Source: an uncultured Anaerolineaceae bacterium
GTDB taxonomy: Bacteria; Chloroflexota; Anaerolineae; Anaerolineales; Anaerolineaceae
Length of the DNA stretch: 59,764 nt
NCBI GenBank assembly: GCA_937863605.1
Contig: CALMGN010000034.1
Coordinates: forward strand, 1 to 59,764
Reading direction: 5' to 3'
The notes beneath the pieces are model-generated. The model did not search any database. It saw nothing but the letters and a program-made list of their open reading frames with translations, and was not told the origin of the DNA. The position numbers and the translations under genes were made by a program. This document shows positions 52,143-59,764 of the stretch, piece by piece (within the stretch, counting starts at the first letter, position 1; the number at the start of each line of letters is the position of its first letter).

Positions 52143-53735
52143 CTAAGCTTCAGTACCCTCAGATTCAGCCAGGGGTTGATTTTCTTCGAGCGCGCGCAGC
52201 GATGGCTCGATTTTGTTGCCCCCAAGATCCTTGGCAATATACAGCCGCTGGTCAGCCAGATCCACCAACTGGATAAAATCGAGGGTCTCGTCCACCAGAA
52301 CTGCAATCCCTTGACTGATCGTTGGCGACGGAATCAATTGGCCGACGCGGTCTTTGATGGCTAAATTTTCCAGAGTGGTACGAATTCGTTCAGCCACGCG
52401 GAAAGCCTGCGGGCCGTTGGCATGGGGGAGCGAGATCACGAATTCTTCGCCGCCCCACCGGCCAATCAGGTCGGACTTTTTGACATTACGTCGGATAACC
52501 TGGCACAGATTGGTAAGGACTTCATCGCCGGTAAGGTGGCCGAACCGGTCGTTGTACATTTTGAAGTGATCGATATCCAGCATAATGAGCGATAACGGGT
52601 TTTTCAGGCCGACTGCTTCGCGCGCCTGGCGCTCAAAGCGGGCCAGGAAAGCATTGTGGTTGAGGACACCGGTGAGGCTGTCGTGCTGCGAGCGGGTCTC
52701 AACCTCGGCATGGTGCTCTGCGTTATCAAGCGCCAGTGCGGCCTGCTGGGCGATATTCTCCAGTAATTCCAGGTCGCCTTCATCAAAAACATTCTTCTGA
52801 TACGAAGCCACCCCGATAATTCCGGCGATGTGCCCGTTGATCATGAGTGGTGTACCCATCCATGAACTGCTCATCCGCGGCCGACCGACGATGATGAACG
52901 GCAGATTCCGTTTCTTGCGTTCGGAAACCAGGTCGCGGATCAACAAAGAGTGTCGGGATTCCACCACCCTGCCCGCCAGAGTATCTTTGAGCGCGATATT
53001 CATGGTTGGGAAGAACTCGCCATCGTCGAAAAACAATTCCATCTGGAAGGTCTCGCCTTGCAGCAAACCGACATAATACGTGTCCGCGGCGAAGGCATTC
53101 TGGATGGCGCTGCTCACCAGGGTGACCACCTGGTGCATCTCGAGCGAACTGGCCAGGCTGCGGGCGACTCGATTCAGGGTTTGTAGGCGTTTCATTTCAA
53201 CCAACAGCGAATTGCGCAGCCCAAGGATGGTTTCGGTAATTACCACAGCAATGACCGGAATGAGGATTGCCTCAAGGAAGAATAATGAAGTCTGGTCCAC
53301 AGGAACCAACAAAAAGCTGAATATGTTTGAAGCCATCACGAGGAAGGTAAATAAATATGTCGGCCAACGCCCGGAGAGAACTGCCAGGATAACGATGATG
53401 GTTAAGGACAGCGGCAAGGTTGTTCCTATAATCAGCGCAGGTTCATAAACATCGATGATGCCAACGCCTACCCCGCTTGCTACCGCCAACAACCAGCCAT
53501 AATAAGGCCGGTTCCTCAGGAGCGGCACCCCCCAGATGGAAATAAAAATCATATAGAGCAAACCGGCTGCGCCAAAGATCAGGCTGGTCTTTCCTGCCTG
53601 CGTGGATGGTTTGAAAAATATGCCGTTGACAATTAATGCGAAAAATACCAGTCCGCCAACGGTGACAGCCGGAAGGACCAGATTCAGTTGTTTGGTGGTG
53701 GTCAGACTGGGGGGTTGTGACGCGTTCCGGTTCAT
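52143..53735 (-). CDS. Membrane diguanylate cyclase (TM-GAF-GGDEF)
   Basis: 530 residues. About six N-terminal helices (25-180), a GAF domain (about 195-345, LARSLEMHQVVTLVS to NIAQQAALALDNAEH) and a GGDEF domain whose active-site GGEEF lies at 428-432, in IGRWGGEEFVISLP. It should make c-di-GMP from two GTP. The product-inhibition site RxxD is KKSD here, so feedback is probably lost. The GAF domain may sense a small ligand. It is a possible source of the ligand for the GEMM-like leader at 5955, though far away in the genome. Confidence 0.93.
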   Translation of the reverse strand: MNRNASQPPSLTTTKQLNLVLPAVTVGGLVFFALIVNGIFFKPSTQAGKTSLIFGAAGLLYMIFISIWGVPLLRNRPYYGWLLAVASGVGVGIIDVYEPALIIGTTLPLSLTIIVILAVLSGRWPTYLFTFLVMASNIFSFLLVPVDQTSLFFLEAILIPVIAVVITETILGLRNSLLVEMKRLQTLNRVARSLASSLEMHQVVTLVSSAIQNAFAADTYYVGLLQGETFQMELFFDDGEFFPTMNIALKDTLAGRVVESRHSLLIRDLVSERKKRNLPFIIVGRPRMSSSWMGTPLMINGHIAGIIGVASYQKNVFDEGDLELLENIAQQAALALDNAEHHAEVETRSQHDSLTGVLNHNAFLARFERQAREAVGLKNPLSLIMLDIDHFKMYNDRFGHLTGDEVLTNLCQVIRRNVKKSDLIGRWGGEEFVISLPHANGPQAFRVAERIRTTLENLAIKDRVGQLIPSPTISQGIAVLVDETLDFIQLVDLADQRLYIAKDLGGNKIEPSLRALEENQPLAESEGTEA

Positions 53736-53987
53736 GAATTTAGCCCCTAACGAAACGGCTTTCTTTGGGGGTGCAGAGAGGACAGGAGCAGCGTTGCTGT
53801 ATCCTGCTGATAAGATTGCCTGGAGAATGAATTAGATATCGATTGGGAAGTCATTAAGGATGACTAACCAATAATTCCATAATTTATAACCCCGAATTGA
53901 TTATACAAACATGTTGCATTTTCGTATGCATACAATTACATGACAATTTTACGGATCGCTTCTTCCGCCCCGCCGATTCGTAAAATC

Positions 53988-54013
53988 GTCATCCTGAATG
54001 CCCGGTTGCGTCA
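53988..54013 (-). repeat. Inverted partial copy of the downstream repeat
   Basis: GTCATCCTGAATGCCCGG resembles the reverse complement of part of the units at 54041-54305 (GTCATTCTGAGCGCCCGA). It is a fragment only. The remaining bases 53736-53987 contain no recognisable gene. Confidence 0.45.
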
Positions 54014-54040
54014 ATGACTTGATAATAAAAAATAAGGAAG

Positions 54041-54305
54041 GGGCATGAAGGATCTCTCAGACAATCAGCGAGATTCTTCGCTGCCCGAAAGAGCGTCGGG
54101 CGCTCAGAATGACAAAAAATTAGGCAAAATAAACAAGGAGCATAAAAGAATCTGCCAGACAACCATCAAGATTCTTCGCTGCCCGAAAGAGCGTCGGCGC
54201 TCAGATTGACAAAAAAGGCAAGATAAACAAGAGGTATGAAGGCTCTGCCAGACAACCATCAAGATTCTTCACAACCTGACAGAACGTCGCGTGCACAGAG
54301 TGATC
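54041..54305 (+). repeat. Three tandem degenerate copies of a ~95-base palindromic repeat
   Basis: The units 54041-54137, 54138-54230 and 54231-54305 (last one truncated) share, in order, a CAT(A)AAGG-like start, TCTGCCAGACAACCATCAAGA or variant, TTCTTCGCTGCCCGAAAG, the hairpin GAGCGTCGGGCGCTC (54091-54105 in unit 1), and TCAGANTGAC. Units 1 and 2 are most alike; unit 3 has lost the hairpin core. There is no ORF, spacer uniqueness or cas gene, so this is not a CRISPR. It is a REP-like dispersed family. Confidence 0.75.
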
Positions 54306-54357
54306 CAAAGGCTGCGTTTCTCCAACGTTCCATGCAAAATGTTCACGCTGGGTATTC

Positions 54358-54366
54358 TGTTATAAT
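54358..54366 (+). promoter_or_regulatory. Extended -10 promoter of punA
   Basis: TGTTATAAT (54358-54366) contains a TG dinucleotide one base before a perfect TATAAT. No good -35 lies at the right distance. The leader to ATG 54447 would be about 75 bases. Confidence 0.55.
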
Positions 54367-54446
54367 TCACTCGGAATAACGGTATGCCAGCCTGACGGGC
54401 TGGAAAACGCCCATGAACCGGAAAACATAATCCTTTGGAGGCACGC

Positions 54447-55283
54447 ATGAGCGAGTGGATCACCCTCGAGCAGATTGACCAAACCCGCGACGTTATCGCC
54501 GGAAAAATCCATATTCAGCCTAAAGTTGGCCTGATTCTTGGCTCCGGCCTCGGCGATTTGGCTGATCTGGTCGAAAATGCAGATGTGATCCCATACAATG
54601 AGTTGCCCAATTGGCCGCAACCGACCATTCAGGGGCACAAAGGACGCCTGGTAGTGGGCAACCTGGACCGCCAGCCCATTCTGGTGATGCAAGGCCGTAC
54701 GCACTATTACGAAGGTCCATCTATGGGGCAGGTAACCTTCCCCATTCGAGTGATGCAGCGGCTCGGTATTGAAATTCTGATCCTCACCAATGCGGCTGGC
54801 GCCATCCATCCGGAGTATGTTCCTGGTGATGTGATGCTTATTACCGACCACATCAACCTGGTTGGTATGACCGGGCTCAATCCGTTGCGCGGACCCAATC
54901 TGGATGTATTTGGCGAGCGCTTCCCGGATATGAGTCAACCGTATGACCGCGAATTGCAGCAAAAATGCCGCGAGGTCGCCAAATCTGTTGGCATGACGCT
55001 GCGCGAGGGAGTGTATGCCTGGTTGTCGGGTCCATCCTTCGAATCCCCGGCAGACTTGCGCTTTTTGCGTGCCGGCGGCGCAGACGCGGTGGGTATGTCC
55101 ACCGTCCCCGAGGTGATTGTCGCCCGGCACGGGAAAACCCGCGTGCTCGGACTTTCTGGCATCAGCAACAAAGCCAATTTGGACGGCAGCACCATCACCA
55201 CACACGCTGAGGTGCTGGAAGCTGGCAAAATACTGGTTCCAAAGTTGACGGCGCTTATTCGCGGTGTTCTGCGATCCCTTTAA
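54447..55283 (+). CDS. punA: Purine-nucleoside phosphorylase (family I, trimeric type)
   Basis: 278 residues from ATG 54447, with GGAGG at 54437-54441. Signature blocks are LILGSGLGDLAD, LVMQGRTHYYEG, LTNAAGAIHPEYVPGDVMLI, and GPSFESPADLRFLRAGGADAVGMSTVPEV with the base-binding Glu and Asn further on. It cleaves inosine and guanosine with phosphate for salvage. In the cell it complements the pyrimidine enzyme at 38075. The GLSGISNKANLDG segment is complete. The following gene is 32 bases away and may be co-transcribed. Confidence 0.94.
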   Translation: MSEWITLEQIDQTRDVIAGKIHIQPKVGLILGSGLGDLADLVENADVIPYNELPNWPQPTIQGHKGRLVVGNLDRQPILVMQGRTHYYEGPSMGQVTFPIRVMQRLGIEILILTNAAGAIHPEYVPGDVMLITDHINLVGMTGLNPLRGPNLDVFGERFPDMSQPYDRELQQKCREVAKSVGMTLREGVYAWLSGPSFESPADLRFLRAGGADAVGMSTVPEVIVARHGKTRVLGLSGISNKANLDGSTITTHAEVLEAGKILVPKLTALIRGVLRSL

Positions 55284-55315
55284 AGATTTATTAGATATAA
55301 GCTTGATGATGGATC

Positions 55316-56017
55316 ATGGAAGAAGTCCTGCGCTTCCTTAAAACCTACGAACTCGTCATTTACATTGGCATAGGGCTGGTAGCGCTTTGGACTTTACGCA
55401 AGATGGCGATCGCCTGGCGGGAACTGCGCAGCTCGCAATTTGGTTTAGAACGCGAAAATGGCCAACGCCGTTTCAGCAGCGGTCTGACCGGGTTTGCTTT
55501 TCTGGTATTGTTTGCCATTACTGAATTTATAATGGTATCCATCGTGTACCCGGATTTTCCGAACACGCAAATGCTGCCGACAGCTACCCTGCAAATCCTG
55601 GCAACCCCCACGGTCACACTTCAGCCGGTTACGATGGAAACGACCCCTACTGTTGATGACCTTGCTCCGACGGTTGATGTTACAGATGAAGGCGGCTGCG
55701 TTCCCGGACAGATTGAATGGACATTCCCGGCAGCCGGTGATACCCTCCAGGGTGAGGTGATCCTGCGCGGTACTGTCAGTGTGCCGAACCTCGGGTTTTA
55801 CCAGTATGAATACACTCAGCCAGGATCCACCACCTGGACGACCATCGCCGCTGGCGAGTCGCCGATCATCGACCAGCCGATGGGCGGTGAGGGTAGTGGG
55901 CGCTGGGACACCTCCGTGCTCATGCCAGGAGACTACCTGCTGCGGCTGGTGGTGCGTGACAATGCCAATAACATCTTTCCAGCCTGTATCGTCAATACCC
56001 GCATCATAGCTCCCTGA
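55316..56017 (+). CDS. Membrane protein with Pro/Thr linker and extracellular beta domain
   Basis: 233 residues, no named family. Two helices (about 13-33 and 60-80) flank a basic loop (RRFSSG). A Thr/Pro-rich linker (about 85-125, TATLQILATPTVTLQPVT) leads to a Cys-bounded domain from GGCVPGQIEWTFPAAGDTL to PACIVNTRIIAP. Its strands LQGEVILRGTVSVPN and LLRLVVRDNANN suggest an Ig-like fold of the kind seen in Chloroflexota surface proteins. It lies between punA and rimI in the same direction. Function unknown. Confidence 0.8.
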   Translation: MEEVLRFLKTYELVIYIGIGLVALWTLRKMAIAWRELRSSQFGLERENGQRRFSSGLTGFAFLVLFAITEFIMVSIVYPDFPNTQMLPTATLQILATPTVTLQPVTMETTPTVDDLAPTVDVTDEGGCVPGQIEWTFPAAGDTLQGEVILRGTVSVPNLGFYQYEYTQPGSTTWTTIAAGESPIIDQPMGGEGSGRWDTSVLMPGDYLLRLVVRDNANNIFPACIVNTRIIAP

Positions 56018-56026
56018 GGAAACCCT

Positions 56027-56566
56027 ATGCCTGAAATCGAAATCCGTTCTGCATTAACCACCGATCTAACCAGTCTGGCTGGAATTGAACATTCCAGCAA
56101 AACGGATTATGTCTGGCAGCTGGACCGGTCTTTCGATACCGGGCAAATGGCCGTCAGTTTTCGAGAGATCCGGTTGCCGCGCACCATCCGCATCGAGTAC
56201 CCGCATACCCATGAACAGATCGTTGAGGCTTGGAAAAAATCCGCTGTCATCCTTATGGCAGTTCTTGGCAATCAACCGGTCGGATACGCGAGCATCCAGG
56301 ATCAGCAGACACCAGGTACCGCCTGGATCACCGACCTGGCGGTAGCGGAGCATAACCGCCGCGAGGGGATCGGCAGTGCGCTGCTGCTCTCGGCCCAGAA
56401 TTGGGCTAGCCAACGCCGGTTTCGCCGCATGGTTCTGGAAATGTCTTCTAAAAATGTAGCTGCAGTGCGCCTGGCGCTCAAAATGGGCTTCGAGTTCAGC
56501 GGTTACAATGATCAGTATTATGCCAATCAAGATATCGCCTTGTTTTTCTCCCGACTGATGCGGTGA
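56027..56566 (+). CDS. GNAT-family acetyltransferase (RimI-like)
   Basis: 179 residues. A GNAT core is visible: AWITDLAVAEHNRREGIGSALLLSAQNWA (motif A, acetyl-CoA Q/RxxGxG/A as RREGIG), RMVLEMSSKNVAAVRLALKMGFEFSGY (motif B). It transfers acetyl from acetyl-CoA to an amine; protein N-termini (as RimI) or a small molecule are possible. The first 65 residues are less typical. It is preceded by GAGGAAA and lies 9 bases after the membrane-protein gene, hence likely co-expressed. Confidence 0.85.
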   Translation: MPEIEIRSALTTDLTSLAGIEHSSKTDYVWQLDRSFDTGQMAVSFREIRLPRTIRIEYPHTHEQIVEAWKKSAVILMAVLGNQPVGYASIQDQQTPGTAWITDLAVAEHNRREGIGSALLLSAQNWASQRRFRRMVLEMSSKNVAAVRLALKMGFEFSGYNDQYYANQDIALFFSRLMR

Positions 56567-56605
56567 AGCCCCCGTTTAGGTTCTTTTTGTAGAAAGTCCG
56601 ACCCC

Positions 56606-58489
56606 TTGAGCGTACTGATATCCATAAACCAAATTTTGATGGCAGGCATTGCCATCACTGCCTTCTCGCTGCTGTTATATTCGTTGACCTTCAACCTGCG
56701 GGTAAGGGTCGCCCGTTCATTTGCGGTCATATTAGCCTGTCTGGTTATCATATTTGCAGCTGAAGCGCTCGCCAGTGTAGCGGAATCACCAGCGCGCCTG
56801 GAGTTTTGGCTGCGACTACAGTGGGTAGGGATCGTTTTTCTGCCCTCAGCTTATTTGCATTTTTCAGATGGGGTTCTGGCGACGACGGGTAAGCCAAGTA
56901 AAGGCAAACGGCGTTGGGCGATCCGTTTTTCTTATCTCATTTCGCTGTTTTTCCTGGTCGCTTTGACGTTAGGCTGGCTGGTTGGCCCGTTGGTACACTC
57001 AGTGAATACGGCTCCGTTTTTAGAGCCGACCTGGCTGACGGATGCGTTTATCCTGTACTACCTGGCAGCGATGGTAATGTCCTGGTACAACTTTTACCGG
57101 GCTTACCGCCGCTCAGCTACGGCCTCCGGTAAGCGGCGCATGGGCTATCTGTTGGTTGGCGCGATTGCCCCCACCCTGGGTTCCTTTCCATTTTTGTTGT
57201 TTAGCTCCGGGTTCGCAGCGCGCCATTCGATCATCTTCTGGATCGTGGCAGTCCTTTCTAATTTTTTCGTGGGCGGCCTGGTGATCGTTATGTCCTATTC
57301 GGTGGCATTTTTTGGTGTCTCTCTGCCAGACCGGCGGGTTAAGAGCCGCCTTTTCAAATGGATTCTACGCGGGCCGGTAGTCGCCAGCTTTACGTTGACC
57401 TTTGCCACGATCGTCCGGCGGGCGGGCGAGCCTTTGGGGTTGGCCTACAATACCTTTGTACCGATCGTCATGGTAGGGACGATTCTGGTCGGTGAATACC
57501 TGGTTACATTGATTTTTCCCTTCCTTGAGCGCTGGTTGTTTTATGGCAATGACAAAGCCGAAATTGAAGTATTGGTTGGACTAGAGGACCGGTTAATCAC
57601 CCGTAATGACTTGCGCCAGTTCATCGAAATGATCCTATCGGGGTTGTGCGACCGCCTACAGGCGCCGGGTGCGTATGTTGCTGCCTTCAACCCGGATGGC
57701 CTTAAACTGGTGGTTAAGGTTGGCAAAACATTATTTGACCGGGAAAACGTAAATACCGACCTGTCCCGTTTTTTTCCAGACAACGACGATTTTTATCAGC
57801 TCTTCCAATGGGGCAATGACATTTTAGTGCCTTTGTATGACCAAAATGACGATGGCGAAGTGAGTATGCTTGGAATTCTGGGCATTTCACAGGGCGCTAT
57901 CGAGGCTCTGGACGAAGACCAGTTGGATGATTTAAATGCGTTCTCCGAGCGGATCGCGCTGTCGCTCAAAGACCGCCGTCTGCAGGAGCAAGTATTCCAA
58001 TCTTTGGGTGAGCTATCCAGCAAGGCAGCTATTATCCAGCAGTTGCGGGCCGCCGGCCGCTTTGACCAATCGAAGGTGTTGGCGGCTGAGGTTCCGGAGG
58101 CTAATGGCGAGATTTCGCAATGGGTCAAGGATGCGCTGACGCATTACTGGGGCGGACCAAAATTAACCGACAGCCCGCTGATGGATCTCCAGGTAGTGAG
58201 GGACAAGGCGGTGACCCATGAAGGTAACACATCGAACGCCTTACGTGCCATCTTGCGGGAAGCAATTGACCGCGTGAAACCTGAGGGCGAACGCCGCTTC
58301 ACCGGTGAATGGGTTTTGTATAATATTCTTGAACTGAAATTTTTAGAGGGTAAGAAAGTTCGCGAGATCGCGATGCGGTTGGCCATGTCTGAGGCCGACC
58401 TGTACCGCAAGCAACGCGTAGCTATCGAAGCGGTCGCCAAAGAGATCAAGGAGATGGAAAATCAAAATGGCAGCCAAATCGGGTTGTAA
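56606..58489 (+). CDS. 7TM-GAF protein with C-terminal helix-turn-helix
   Basis: 627 residues, TTG start with a weak site in front. The N-terminal 290 residues have about eight helices of the histidine-kinase 7TM sensor kind (LQWVGIVFLPSAYLHFSDGV). A GAF-like region (about 320-475, ITRNDLRQFIEMILSGLCD to AFSERIALSLKDRRL) follows. There is no HisKA or HATPase. The C-terminus has a short HTH-like segment EGKKVREIAMRLAMSEADLYRKQR (about 585-610), cut here for length. It may be a membrane-tethered regulator that contacts DNA or a partner. The architecture is not one I recognise. Confidence 0.75.
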   Translation: MSVLISINQILMAGIAITAFSLLLYSLTFNLRVRVARSFAVILACLVIIFAAEALASVAESPARLEFWLRLQWVGIVFLPSAYLHFSDGVLATTGKPSKGKRRWAIRFSYLISLFFLVALTLGWLVGPLVHSVNTAPFLEPTWLTDAFILYYLAAMVMSWYNFYRAYRRSATASGKRRMGYLLVGAIAPTLGSFPFLLFSSGFAARHSIIFWIVAVLSNFFVGGLVIVMSYSVAFFGVSLPDRRVKSRLFKWILRGPVVASFTLTFATIVRRAGEPLGLAYNTFVPIVMVGTILVGEYLVTLIFPFLERWLFYGNDKAEIEVLVGLEDRLITRNDLRQFIEMILSGLCDRLQAPGAYVAAFNPDGLKLVVKVGKTLFDRENVNTDLSRFFPDNDDFYQLFQWGNDILVPLYDQNDDGEVSMLGILGISQGAIEALDEDQLDDLNAFSERIALSLKDRRLQEQVFQSLGELSSKAAIIQQLRAAGRFDQSKVLAAEVPEANGEISQWVKDALTHYWGGPKLTDSPLMDLQVVRDKAVTHEGNTSNALRAILREAIDRVKPEGERRFTGEWVLYNILELKFLEGKKVREIAMRLAMSEADLYRKQRVAIEAVAKEIKEMENQNGSQIGL

Positions 58490-58557
58490 TAAATTTCACG
58501 CTGCATATACAATTATTCGTAGGGTTTTATCCGTATGGCACCTGGGGAGGTGAATTA

Positions 58558-59508
58558 ATGCTGAGCAAGAAAGGGGTTTCAATTCCGGAGGGGGAGCTCC
58601 CCGAACTCCCAGATGAAAGCTGGTGGGCGGCAGTACTTTCAGATGAAGAGTCTTATCAGACACCGCGAAAAGAGGCTGGCAACCGGGTAGCAGCTCAGGC
58701 AGCGGTCACAACCGTAGATTGGCCCTTTGTCCAACGGGTTTACGAACAGGATGAAATTGTCAGTCTCAAGGTGCACGGATTCAATCGGGGCGGGTTGCTC
58801 GTGCAAGGTTGTGGAATTCAGGGTTTTGTACCGGTATCGCACCTGATTGACATGCCTAATTCCGCAGGCGATGAAGAGCGGCGCAGCGTTTTGGCTGCTT
58901 ATGTTGACCGGGATATCGACCTGAAGGTAATCGAGTGTGAACAGGCGCAGGAACGCATTGTGTTGTCTGAGCGTGCAGCGCTTGCTGGCGAAGGCAAACG
59001 CCGGATTATCTTTAGTGCGCTGTCAGAGGGCACAATCCTTACCGGTAAAGTTACCAACGTTACTGATTTTGGCGCGTTCATTGACCTCGGAGGCGTCGAG
59101 GGCCTGATACACGTGTCTGAACTCTCCTGGGGGCGGGTGCATCATCCAAGCGACGTCCTGTCGGTGGAGGATGAAGTGCAAGTCATCGTGCTGCAAGTAT
59201 GCGAGGAGAATTCACGCATCGCCCTCAGCCTCAAGCGCATGGCGCCTAACCCATGGGAGACTTTGAATATACGTTATAACCCCGGCGACGTTGTCCCGGC
59301 TACCATCACCTCCACCACCCGTTTTGGGGCGTTTGCGCGTCTGGAAGAGGGCGTAGAAGGTTTGATTCATTTATCGTCCATTCAGCTGCCCACCAATTAT
59401 TCGCAGCTTTCAGATTTTATCGAAATCGGACAGGATGTCACCGTGCGGATCTTACACATTGATACCGACCGGCGCCGTTTAGGACTTGGTTTAGTTCAAC
59501 CCGAATGA
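58558..59508 (+). CDS. S1-domain RNA-binding protein (RpsA-like)
   Basis: 316 residues with three S1 OB-folds. The first (about 60-140) is a divergent one (GGLLVQGCGIQGFVPVSHL). The second (about 155-230) is canonical (GTILTGKVTNVTDFGAFIDL, GLIHVSELSWG). The third (about 235-315) has GDVVPATITSTTRFGAFARL and GLIHLSSIQLP. An acidic N-terminal 60 residues precedes them. It resembles the short S1 homologue of Gram-positives and Chloroflexota and probably binds mRNA at the ribosome. The ATG follows GGGGAGGTG at good spacing. The stop overlaps the ftsK start. Confidence 0.9.
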   Translation: MLSKKGVSIPEGELPELPDESWWAAVLSDEESYQTPRKEAGNRVAAQAAVTTVDWPFVQRVYEQDEIVSLKVHGFNRGGLLVQGCGIQGFVPVSHLIDMPNSAGDEERRSVLAAYVDRDIDLKVIECEQAQERIVLSERAALAGEGKRRIIFSALSEGTILTGKVTNVTDFGAFIDLGGVEGLIHVSELSWGRVHHPSDVLSVEDEVQVIVLQVCEENSRIALSLKRMAPNPWETLNIRYNPGDVVPATITSTTRFGAFARLEEGVEGLIHLSSIQLPTNYSQLSDFIEIGQDVTVRILHIDTDRRRLGLGLVQPE

Positions 59509-59764
59509 GCGGAGTACAGCCTCGCAAAAACAATCCTCGGAGTAAACCCTCCTCCCCACCAGAACCGGACCCTGCGTCCCCTTCGGTGATGGAGGTATTG
59601 GGCCGGTTTTGGCTGCGTTTCGAGCGTTACAACTGGGATGTGTTGGGGGTGATTTTACTGGCCGCCAGCGCATTGACGGCCTTAGCCCTGCTTAATCTCA
59701 GTCAGGGGACCTTTATCTCGCCGTGGGGTGCGTTTCTGAAGCATTGGACCGGCGCAGGCAGCTA
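59505..59764 (+). CDS. ftsK: FtsK/SpoIIIE DNA translocase, N-terminal start (partial)
   Basis: Begins with ATG at 59505 overlapping the S1 stop by ATGA, and runs off the window. The 86 visible residues have a Pro/Ser-rich cytoplasmic start (PRSKPSSPPEPDPASPS), then RYNWDVLGVILLAASALTALALLNLS, a first helix, and GTFISPWGAFLKHW, as in FtsK 4TM domains. The ATPase and gamma domains lie outside the window. FtsK pumps DNA at the septum in chromosome segregation. Identification rests on this segment only. Confidence 0.7.
   Translation, partial: MSGVQPRKNNPRSKPSSPPEPDPASPSVMEVLGRFWLRFERYNWDVLGVILLAASALTALALLNLSQGTFISPWGAFLKHWTGAGS

Noticed and set aside
54041-54305. CRISPR array
   Set aside because: The repeated units are about 95 bases and degenerate, have no unique spacers, and no cas gene is nearby.
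1-59764. tRNA, rRNA or full insertion-sequence genes
   Set aside because: No cloverleaf with a GTTCGA-type arm, no rRNA signature and no transposase reading frame was found on either strand by eye.

Overview
The window reads as a chromosomal segment of a member of the Chloroflexota, most likely class Anaerolineae. This is an inference from gene content. It has long Pro/Thr-rich (TPT-type) linkers in exported proteins, a KimA-like potassium transporter followed by two TrkA/RCK proteins, an eukaryote-like IleRS behind a T-box, and small dispersed palindromic repeats around GTCATTNTGA / GAAGCAATC cores. There are no rRNA, tRNA, CRISPR or complete insertion-sequence genes.

Layout: 1-5771 holds the end of an EamA transporter, cysS, a NYN nuclease fused to a cold-shock-like domain, a MATE exporter and a patatin with a small membrane partner. 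5907-9860 is a regulated unit: a candidate c-di-GMP-I-like riboswitch overlapping a terminator, then a 1254-residue exported beta-propeller/repeat protein. 9861-13753 is a scarred accessory zone with three relics of comM, the tail of a peptide-binding protein, an orphan membrane protein and an alpha/beta-hydrolase fused to a class III cyclase domain. The intact comM (yifB) follows at 13754-15274.

15445-25953 is mostly housekeeping or small metabolic genes: an M20 peptidase, CBS protein, proC, an rRNA-methyltransferase-like protein, a PatB/MalY aminotransferase, a YdcF-like protein, a cold-shock protein, a TPR protein, a lipoprotein and mtaB. 25955-30472 encodes a large hybrid histidine kinase with HPt domain and a receiver-CpaE/ParA-like protein, in tandem. 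30765-34156 is a potassium-homeostasis unit. 34172-37984 is the rpmH-rnpA-yidD-(PQQ-propeller lipoprotein)-yidC-jag operon. After pyrimidine nucleoside phosphorylase come a T-box leader and ileS.

43799-49568 is the most intriguing metabolic cluster: GTP cyclohydrolase II, a stand-alone RibD-type reductase, a medium-chain dehydrogenase, a PTPS-like protein with Glu in place of the usual catalytic Cys, a glycosyltransferase and a methyltransferase. It looks like a route to a pteridine- or pyrimidine-derived, possibly glycosylated and methylated, molecule. 49606-59764 holds lspA-rluD, threonine aldolase, a diguanylate cyclase, a repeat-rich gap, purine nucleoside phosphorylase, a rimI-like acetyltransferase, a 7TM-GAF-HTH protein, an S1-domain protein and the start of ftsK.

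All functions are inferred from protein motifs and context read by eye. No database search was possible.
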